DNA from: Lytechinus variegatus
Lineage: Eukaryota; Echinodermata; Echinoidea; Temnopleuroida; Toxopneustidae
NCBI RefSeq assembly: GCF_018143015.1
Contig: NC_054751.1
Location: forward strand, 27,448,783 to 27,512,782
DNA length: 64,000 nt
Direction: 5' to 3'
Part shown: piece by piece, positions 22,926 through 64,000 of the stretch
How the letters are laid out: each line of letters begins with the position of its first letter
Position numbering within the stretch: position 1 is the stretch's first letter
The notes under the pieces: model-generated
Told to the model about the DNA's origin: nothing
Databases searched by the model: none
The model's input: the letters and a program-made list of their open reading frames with translations, nothing else
Made by a program: the position numbers and the translations under genes

Positions 22926-23285
22926 AGCATCTTGCAAGCCCAGTATTGACCAGCAGTCACAAGTTGCCTCAAGGGGAAATTCCCTACTATGGAGTGATGT
23001 CATGGAACGTTTACTAAATCCCTGATCACCATGGTAATGTCGCATTGGGAGTTTTTGAACACCACAACAACATCAAAGATCATGGCCCTCTACACACATC
23101 AAGATTAGCCTGAATGATGAGAGTCTGGGAAACTAGCGTATGGTATCCTGGAACATCAAGGAAGGAATTGTGATGGCATTTGTGACTGCTTGTCCATTTT
23201 CGCTCCTGGACTGTGTTGTAAATCATACTGTATAAAAATGAACTAGATGTGATGTGTTCTGCAGAATGCAGAGATTTATGTATTT

Positions 23286-23419
23286 AATAAATATCCTTTG
23301 AACTTGTCAACAGTTTTACAAAGAAAAAGAAATCGCCATCAGCGTATTCTTAAGTTAATTTTATGGATTTCTCAAGAAAACACAAGAGCATATTTCATCT
23401 ATAATGGAATTTGAATAAA
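23286..23419 (+). terminator. two ATP5ME polyadenylation signals
   Basis: AATAAA at 23286-23291 and again at 23414-23419, about 360 and 490 bases after the stop. Which one is used cannot be told from sequence. Confidence 0.55.
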
Positions 23420-23982
23420 GCAATATCAAAGGAATATATGCACACTTGGTCCTTGTTTTTCTTTATTTTGTTTTACAAATATCCATATCATTTTTCTTCT
23501 CTGAAAAAAAAAGGCCAAATCAATATATCACATTGGGAAGGAGAAAAGAGACAATTCAAAACTTGAATCTAACATGCTCACCTCTGCGTGTACATTATAT
23601 TTGAGAGCTTTCTTTTTTCTTGCAAAGTCACTCAAGTCTTTTTAGATTGACAAAATTACGTCAATCCATTTTCATTATATCTTCTAATCAAAAAAATAAT
23701 TTTTGAATTAAGAGGTTTTCTTGGTACATGTATTGTTCACAGATAGTCAAAAATATGTGTATTGTATAAGCTTTCAAAACCACAGCAATAAAGGTGGGGG
23801 TCTATAGCAATTTATTTTATTTGATCTAGGAATGTGGCGATGTCTGTCCTGGTTTATTTCAGGCATGAGACAGAGAAATTTGAAAAAAGAGGAACTTCAT
23901 GGCCCCCCTGGGGGAGGGTGTGGGAAAATTTGGGAATTTAAGGTATGCAAAGCCCCATTTTGGTGCATTCTTCAATCAAATT

Positions 23983-24165
23983 TTACTGTTTTGAAGAGGT
24001 TATTTTGTAGATAAATATAGTCACCATAGCTGACTTTGCAAGCTCAACTTCATGGTCCAACCACTGCCATTTGAACTTGTTGGAGACATCCTTGTCAATA
24101 TCACCAACACGAGGGTCATTCTTCTCAACAGTCTTCATTTTGTAGTTGAAGAACTTACACCACAC
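23983..24165 (-). pseudogene. coding-like fragment, possibly hAT/BED-type transposon protein
   Basis: The minus-strand frame reads KTVEKNDPRVGDIDKDVSNK and then FKWQWLDHEVEL before losing protein-like character. The composition is protein-like, and the FKWQWL segment recalls starts of zinc-finger domains in transposon-derived proteins. No complete domain, start or splice sites were found. I do not recognise it securely; it may be a fossil or a lone exon of an unknown gene. Confidence 0.25.
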
Positions 24166-24469
24166 ACCCTACAAATTCTTGAAAAATCCAAGATAATCCA
24201 ACTCGAAAACGCTGTACGTCCCTATCACTTGCATTCAATGTAAACAAATGTATACACACGTGCATGCAGAAAGCTGCCAGCTGCATAACCCAGGGAGCTC
24301 CCGCCCAGGGGCTTACCGTGTATTTGACCATACTCACGGGACTAGCGTGATTTATGGTCTAAATATTTCTCCAAATGAATTGTGAAAATAGAAATTATGC
24401 ACATACCTTGATTATATGGATGAAGGTCTAACGAGTGGCAGTTTCCTGACATCTGGGCACAGATTGGAA

Positions 24470-25672
24470 CCTCAAACAAGTGGAATGCCTCTGGCCGTCT
24501 CACCTGCATCACGCGGTTCAATATAGCAGCAGTGCTGACTTTGAATACCACTCTAACTCGCACAAGATGTTCAGTGATACATGGTTACTCTTATGTCCAC
24601 TTTTTATGAACTAGACCAATAAACTTACAGAGATATGATGGTTATTCAACAAACAAGATGTTCAGTGATACATGGTTACTCTTATGTCCACTTTTTTATG
24701 AACTAGACCAATAAACTTACAGAGATATGATGGTTATTCAACAAAAAAACCCAACATAGCCAAAGTTCATTGACCTTACATGACCTTTGACCTTGATCAG
24801 GTGACCTGAAACTCGAACAGGATGTTCAGTGATACTTGATTACTCTTATGTACAAGTTTCATGAATCAGATCCATAAACTTTCAAACTTATGATGTTAAT
24901 TCAACAGATACACCCAATTCGGCCAAAGTTCTTTGACCTTGGTCATGTGACCTGAAACGCGCACAGGATGTTCAGTGATACTTGATTACTCTAATGTCCA
25001 AGTTTAATGAACTAGACCAATAAACTTTCAAAGTTATGATGGTAATTCAACAGATACCCCCGATTCGGCAAAAGTTCATTGACCCTAAATGACCTTTGAC
25101 CTTAATCATGAGACCTGAAACTTGCACAAAATTTTCAGTGATGCTTGATTACTATTGTGTCCAAGTTTCATGAATCAGATCCATAAACTTTCAAAGTTAT
25201 GATGGGAATTCAACAGATATCCCCAATTCGGCCAAAGTTCATTGACCCTAAATGACCTTTGACCTTGGTCATGTGACGTGAAACTCATGTAGGATGTTCA
25301 GTGATACTTGATTAACCTAATGTCCAAGTTTCATGAACTAGGTCCATATATTTTCTAAGTTATGATGACATTTCAAAAACTTAACCTCAGGTTAAGATTT
25401 CGATGTTGATTCCTCCAGCATGGTCTAAGTTCATTGACCCTAAATGACCTTTGACCTTGGTCATGTGACATGAAACTCTAATAGGATGTTCAGTAATACT
25501 TGATTAACCTTATGGCCAAGTTTCATGAACTAGGTCCATATACTTTCTAAGTTATGATGTCATTTCAAAAACTTAACCTCAGGTTAAGATTTGATGTTGA
25601 CGCCGCCGCCGCCGCCGCCGCCGTCGGAAAAGCGGCGCCTATAGTCTCACTTTGCTTCGCAGGTGAGACAAA
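24470..25672 (+). mobile_element. GTCTCAC-ended repeat element with internal DR1-bearing tandem units (copy A)
   Basis: The left end contains GTCTCACCTGCAT (24497) and the right end CGCAGGTGAGAC, an inverted pair. Before the right end lie a GCC trinucleotide run, AAAAGCGGCGCCTATAGTC and a small GTCTCAC...GTGAGAC hairpin. The interior is about six or seven diverged tandem units of roughly 150-190 bp with TTCAGTGATACTTGATTACT, AAAGTTATGATGG and AATGACCTTTGACCTTGGTC. Copies are also at 41618-42533 (+) and 11600-12002 (-). Short open frames inside are repeat-derived. Confidence 0.85.
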
Positions 25673-25699
25673 AACGAAGAGTTCTCTCCTACCCCCGTC

Positions 25700-25870
25700 T
25701 CGATCAGCCATTTTTGTTTTAGAATTTCAAAATCCGCCGATCCGCAGAGAAATCTCATGCCTGTTATTTCCAATTTGTCCAATCGCCAACTCGTCTACTC
25801 TCAGTTCGTTTGCTCACCACATGGTCTACTTTCATTTAGTCTAACCCCACTCCATCTAATAACCAGTTGG
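25700..25870. repeat. degenerate TTNGTC(T/C)A array
   Basis: The stretch holds evenly spaced variants such as AATTTGTCCAATCGCCAACT, CATGGTCTACTTTCATTTAG and AACCAGTTGGTCC, matching the arrays at 54310-54700 and, inverted, 32800-32990. From 25871 to 27145 I see no gene. It could include 3' UTR of DNAAF9, because AATAAA motifs occur on the minus strand (for example near 26185). Confidence 0.5.
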
Positions 25871-27145
25871 TCCAAAATTTGTATGAAATGTATCAATTTC
25901 CAACCTAATATGTCTGCTAGAACTCTTTTGTGAAGAAATCATAGGCCTGGCCGAATATTCCCCGCCTGCATCTTTCTCTTCGTTTTCTTTGTCTTTCTCT
26001 CTCTTCCCATCTTCTCTGTTCCCTTCTACTTTTCCCTCTACTTTTTTTCTCTTCTACCCATGCTCCCCCCTCTAGCCTCTTTCCCTTTCTCTCCTGTCAT
26101 CCAAGAAAAATTATACACAACTCGATACACAATTTCCTTGCGTGAAAAAAAATAACCCTAATTCAATTTTGTTTAGAACAATTTATTTACAAAGCACATC
26201 AAACATTAGTGCACCTTGAAAAAAAAATCAATGATGCTCATGCTCATTGAATTTTCTCTTCTTGAAAGCTATCTGAAGTACATGTCTCAAACATGTGATC
26301 AAGGCTTCTGAAAGTCTATAAAATTAACTTGCATTTGGACGGATCATAAGTATATCAAAGGCTGCATAAATTGGTCTTTATTGGAATGATCTCACCTGTG
26401 GGCTCCAAACAGATTAATAAGACCTCATTTCAGTTTTTCTTAATAACTTTAGAACAGAACAAAAAAAAACCACAATTGTACATACTTTACACTAAAGAAA
26501 CTCCTTAATTACAGAGAGGCAGTAAGTTCAGCAACTAACCTATGTACATATATATATCTTAAAGTTTATATATACATATAACTTGTAAATATTAACTACA
26601 TCTCACAGACATATTAACTATTTTCTATCTAACACAACAGAACTTCAAAACTATTTTGTGAAAATTCAAAGCACTTTAGAATTTAGCACATGGAAATATT
26701 TTCTGGATGGTAAAGTCACAAATTTTATGACTTTATTTTTGGTGACAAAGCTATTCAAAATGATATCTATGATTATACTACAAAATGTGCATGATCTTAC
26801 AAAACTCTAAATTCGGACCTTGTGAGAATGTTGATTATTTTCTGTTTCTCAGCGGTGACTCGTCTTGATTCATTCTTAAAGCACCACTGAGAATGAAACT
26901 GAAACACTTCTATGTGGAAACGCATTCTTCGTTATTCAGCCAGTAGGCAGCTCCACACTTGCAATACTAATCCTGTGACATGGAAACTTGCCAGAATGAC
27001 GGGTATTCTCCAAACTCGCATCGTGCTTGCAAACTTGCTTTAGATTTTCTGAAGATAAGAGCCCTAAATTCAGAAGGGCAGAAAAATAAAACCAATGCAG
27101 TCTATTTTGTATACATGTACTTTTTTAGCGAAAGCCATTATGCTC

Positions 27146-27709
27146 CCGGGGGGGGGGGGGGGGGGGGCCACTTCCATTCACAAGTGGATACCATGCGCGA
27201 CCATGGGGTCTCGAAAAGCACCCTAAACACGTAATTTCCATATTCTGAAAATGCACCCCTTAACAAGTATTGGCGTGTGAAACCCTACCCTTAACAAGTA
27301 TTGGAAACAAAACGATACTCTTGGCAAATATTCCCTGAAATGAACCCCTAAACAAGTACAGGAATGTTTTATTGTTACGGGTCCTTCGGTCGTCGGCTTT
27401 ACCTTATTTGGTTAAGTACGACCCCACCTTCTACACCTCGCGCAAATCGGACTCTAAACACAAAGTGTTGGGGCAAAAAGGACATCCTTTATAAAACATT
27501 TGAATTTTGTTTTATCATCCCCACAAATTCGACCCTAAACACGTAATTTTCCTAGCGAAATAGATACCCTTTTTTCATTATTTTTGTGTTTTTTACACCC
27601 TTATCACGTTACGTACGTAACGTGCCCTATCATGAAAAAGACATCCTTTTTACGTGTTTTTTTGTTCGCGCGTGGTATCCACTTGTCAATGTAAGTGGCC
27701 ACTCGGGGG
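27146..27709. mobile_element. TIR element with G-run and GGCCACTT ends
   Basis: After a run of about 20 G, the left end reads GGCCACTTCCATTCACAAGT then GGATACCATGCGCG. The right end reads CGCGCGTGGTATCCACTTG then TCAATGTAAGTGGCC, its inverse over about 35 bases. The interior repeats CCCTTAACAAGTATTGG and CCCTAAACACGTAATTT and contains ACGTTACGTACGTAACGT. Non-coding. Confidence 0.75.
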
Positions 27710-28296
27710 TATACTCTAAGGACGATGAATTGACAAAAAAAAAATGTTTTTGAGATACATGCGGAGATATGAGAGGGATGGGTAGCAGTTGTCTTGCACA
27801 GTGTGCATGGCACAGTTTTTGGCCAAATACAGGTGTACTATTTGTATACTGATGATCCTGATAATGGCAGCAATAACATTGAATGTCGTGATGAACATAA
27901 TTCAGGTAAGACGTCATCATTTGCTTTACCTGGCCTACAAGCTGGCAGGCAATAATTTCAAGATCAAAAGCAATGTAGGAAACAATGTAAAAAAATAACA
28001 CACAAGTGATCAACAGTTTATACAGTCCGAATGATTTACACCATTTGCATGCAAATAATGTACATGTACCTTGAATGCTGTACTTGAGAATGTGCTTTTA
28101 ATAATGAAGTGTTTAAAACATACATGTGAAATCAAACGGCAAAAACGGTTGTCATTCTGGGAACAAATCACCTACACCACCTCAAGCTGCACTTCTTATT
28201 AAGGGGTGTTGCAAAAAAAAAAATTGCAATCATTATCAACTTCAAATTTCTAGTAATTTTACAACTGACAGCTCAATTTAGACTGTATCAAATCTC

Positions 28297-28480
28297 TGGG
28301 GCCCGTCTTACAAAGAGTTGTGATTGATCCGATCAATAGCAACTATGGAAAGCCATCAACATCTAAAATACATGTTTGTTCCAATTGACGTACATTCACA
28401 TACCGGTATTCACTGTTGTCTTGACAATTCAGTTTGCTTCTCTTGGATTTCCAAGGACATTGAGCAAATTTAGTGCAAGA
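28297..28480. mobile_element. partial MITE, GGGGCCCGTCTTACAAAG family
   Basis: GGGGCCCGTCTTACAAAGAG followed by TTGTGATTGATCCGATCAAT matches the left end of the complete copy at 62238-62513, and the homology continues through AAGGACATTGAGCAAATTT. The right end is missing. Confidence 0.65.
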
Positions 28481-29032
28481 CACATGATCCCCAAATCAAA
28501 ATGGCTGAAATTGGCATGGACAAATATATCCACGAAGGCTTTCCCCACTGACTTAGGGGAGATATTTTTTATTCATTCTTATGCCCGAAAAGCATGTAAT
28601 TTGAACTCTTCTCACCCCTGCCCTGAATGACATATCCTAGTTCATGTATAGATGGAGTTTACAGGTATGGAGGTGATAAAACTTTTCAATCAATTCCAAT
28701 TAATTTCAATTGTTTCATGAATATATAGAACGTCTTTAAAGGTACACATCAGCAAACCATGTGGCAAAGGTTATTTTATAGAAACATGACGTGGCAAAGG
28801 AACTAAGGGTATCCCAAATGCATATTTCCATTTTACGTATTAACCGGAGTTAACAAGATATTAGGTAAAGAGATGATGAAATTTCTCAATCTGTCCTGTT
28901 TTGTGGAGAGTTCCAGCTGTGGAAGCCTTGTCATTATTGCAACTACATGTACCATGGAAACCTTGATTATGATTGGCTGCTGAGCCCAGTTACCATAGTA
29001 ACTGCCATTATGGCAAAGTACTACAGTTGTAA

Positions 29033-29407
29033 AGCCCAGCGCACACTATGCAACTCGATGCAACACAATTTTTCAGTCAAATAAATTTTGCACTAAATTT
29101 CAAAGTTCAAGAAGCAAAATTATATTTATTTGAAATTGTTAGGAATAACAAAATCATAATTTTCCTTTGCGGCAAGCACTGTGAAAAGAGTAATGTCCAA
29201 ACTGGCTTCAATTCGCATGCGCGAAGATGATGGCATTAAGATTTGGAACTCCGAGGCTCGAACTAGACTGAATTTCAATTTTAGCATAATCCTTCCAATA
29301 TTTTGAACTCTGATCGCTCAGATTTTATGGGTTGAAATGTTCATATCAAATGTTGCAAAATTCTTTGAAATTCAGATCGCAACGAATCGTATAGTGTACG
29401 CAAGGCT
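29033..29407. mobile_element. Harbinger-like MITE
   Basis: Left AGCCCAGCGCACACTATGCA and right GTATAGTGTACGCAAGGCT are imperfect inverted ends. TAA precedes and CAA follows, a weak three-base target duplication. The layout resembles the element at 39285-39699. Confidence 0.5.
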
Positions 29408-29511
29408 CAACTCTAAATGAAGGAACCTCATGTTTCATATTTTTCAGATTTTTTTTCAAGTACAACAACAAAAAAAGAACCTTCCCCCTGACAAACCATT
29501 CTGGATGCATA

Positions 29512-29875
29512 TTAAAGGGGAAGTTCACTCTTACAAAAAGTTTATTGTAAAAATAGCAGATAAAAAGGTTTGAGGAAAATCCACCAAAGAATTAAAAAGA
29601 TTATTAGAACTTTAATTTTTTTTTATTTGTGACGTCATATGAGAGCAGCTTTCCTACATATCACATATCAATATACAAATGATTTTACAACAGCTCCTAA
29701 AAGAAATAAATTATAAGATGTCACAAACCATTAAAAATGAAATTTATGCATCTTATATTACATAACATATTGGGCAGCTGCTCGTTTATGACGTCACAAA
29801 TCAAAAACTTGAAATTCCAGTAACTGTCTTAATCTTTATGAATTTTCATCGCACCTTCAATATTTTTTAGTATTT
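29512..29875. mobile_element. foldback MITE in the DNAAF9 3' region
   Basis: The left arm TTAAAGGGGAAGTTCACTC..GAACTTTAATT..TTTGTGACGTCATATGAGAG is mirrored by CAGCTGCTCGTTTATGACGT..CACAAATC..CTTAATCTTTATGA. The far right end is lost. A half copy of this family is at 63105-63250. Confidence 0.65.
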
Positions 29876-29890
29876 TTTTTCTTAATTAGG

Positions 29891-30115
29891 CCGGGGGGGG
29901 GGGGCTGTTTCACAAAGATTTAAGTATGACTTAAGTCGCATTTAAATGCTGACGTGCACATGATATGCAACTCGTATTCTGATTGAAGGATACGCGGCAT
30001 TGCATGTCCCTTGTGCATCATCTGACAACTGTGGTGATGTCTTCTATGCCGTACGCAACTGGGAATTTAAATCCGACTCTAAGTCACACTTGAATCATTG
30101 TGAAACACCCCCTTG
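29891..30115. mobile_element. MITE, TTTCACAAAGATTTAAGT family, directly after the DNAAF9 stop
   Basis: Left end GCTGTTTCACAAAGATTTAA and right end TTGAATCATTGTGAAACACC are inverted. The inner motifs TGACTTAAGTCGCATTTAAA and CCGACTCTAAGTCACACTTG also pair. It begins about 40 bases downstream of the DNAAF9 stop codon, so it should be transcribed in the 3' UTR. Related copies: 62026-62236, more distantly 53757-53970. Confidence 0.75.
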
Positions 30116-30155
30116 ATAACTGATGAGGTAAGTTCCTGAAGACATACACTGTTAT

Positions 30156-63346
<33,191 letters not shown>

Positions 63347-64000
63347 CTACAGATACGACAGAAATTGATATTATGATCAAAATGAAGAAATATTGTAGAT
63401 AAATATTATCTCTTAAATTTTACGTATGAAAGTTGCAAATCAACTCAGATTTTTCTTTGCACACTTCCAAACACATTCAACTCTTGTTTTGTAAAATGTT
63501 TCTGTAATTTTTAATAATCTATTTATCTTTCTTTATTTTTATTTTCATATTTTTATCTTTTATTCATTTTATATCTACTTCAACTTTATCTTATTTTGAT
63601 TTTTTTTCTTATTCCCTTTATCTATTATCATCAATTTTCTAGGGTTGTCTTTTCATGCCTTACCATATTCAAGTGCATTTGATTTCTAGCAGCAAAAAAG
63701 ATTAAAAGAGAACTTTGCAGGGATTAAGTGATTTTCAGGTTAATTCCAAGAGAATGAATCCAAGTCACATACACTGTAATATACATATTCATATTCCAAG
63801 AGCTAGAAACATCAACATGTTTCTGCATCCAGATGTAGGAAAACAGAAATATACTGAGGCTAAATTAATACCAGCATAATCCAATAGCGATGAAATACAG
63901 ACAGAGAAAGATAACAAAATACACAAACATAAAAGTTTTTTCAGTGTGTTAGGAATACAAGGTTGACAAGAGGGTATTTTTTGTCTCTCCTACTCCATAC
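63347..64000. other. DNAAF9 intron at window edge
   Basis: AT-rich sequence without a further exon, clear repeat or RNA gene. A T-rich tract lies at about 63500-63620. The next DNAAF9 exon upstream must lie beyond the window. Confidence 0.5.

Overview
The window is metazoan genomic DNA: AT-rich, intron-rich and packed with small DNA transposons, SINEs and simple repeats. It looks like a deuterostome marine invertebrate, most likely an echinoderm (a sea urchin is my best guess). That guess rests on the filamin-NHL gene, the mix of hAT, mariner, piggyBac and Harbinger-like short elements, the tRNA-derived SINEs and the DR1-bearing GTCTCAC repeat. It is an inference, not a database match.

Three protein genes can be read with confidence. 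(1) At 2971-4128 (+) is a single coding exon for a 385-residue protein with a filamin-type Ig domain followed by NHL repeats, the C-terminal architecture of TRIM2/3/71-type proteins but without RING or B-box. (2) At 16934-22925 (+) are four coding exons of a 72-residue homologue of the mitochondrial ATP synthase subunit e (ATP5ME). It has a possible alternative first exon at 19531-19575 and a decayed tandem copy of its terminal exon. (3) At 30156-63346 (-) are 26 consecutive coding exons (931 residues, all reading phases compatible) of a DNAAF9/C20orf194 (Shulin) homologue, a cytoplasmic factor for outer dynein arm assembly. Its N-terminal exons lie beyond position 64000. ATP5ME and DNAAF9 converge tail to tail on a repeat-rich spacer.

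Layout: 1-2960 repeats and unannotated sequence; 2971-4230 the filamin-NHL gene; 4440-16500 a transposon-dense block (hAT inside hAT inside a tandem duplication, mariner inside hAT, several foldback elements); 16560-23420 ATP5ME; 24470-30130 repeats; 30156 to the end DNAAF9, whose introns hold most of the other elements.

The most unusual pattern is that several tandem arrays start at exon-intron junctions. The start of DNAAF9 exon 12 together with its 3' splice site is repeated about 13 more times immediately upstream in the transcript. DNAAF9 exon 7 and the ATP5ME last exon show smaller versions of the same thing, and an array also abuts the donor of DNAAF9 exon 9. These arrays place decoy acceptors in front of the true exon. 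DNAAF9 exon numbers used here count only exons seen in this window, in transcript order. No database, alignment program or expression data could be used; homology calls come from recognising conserved motifs.
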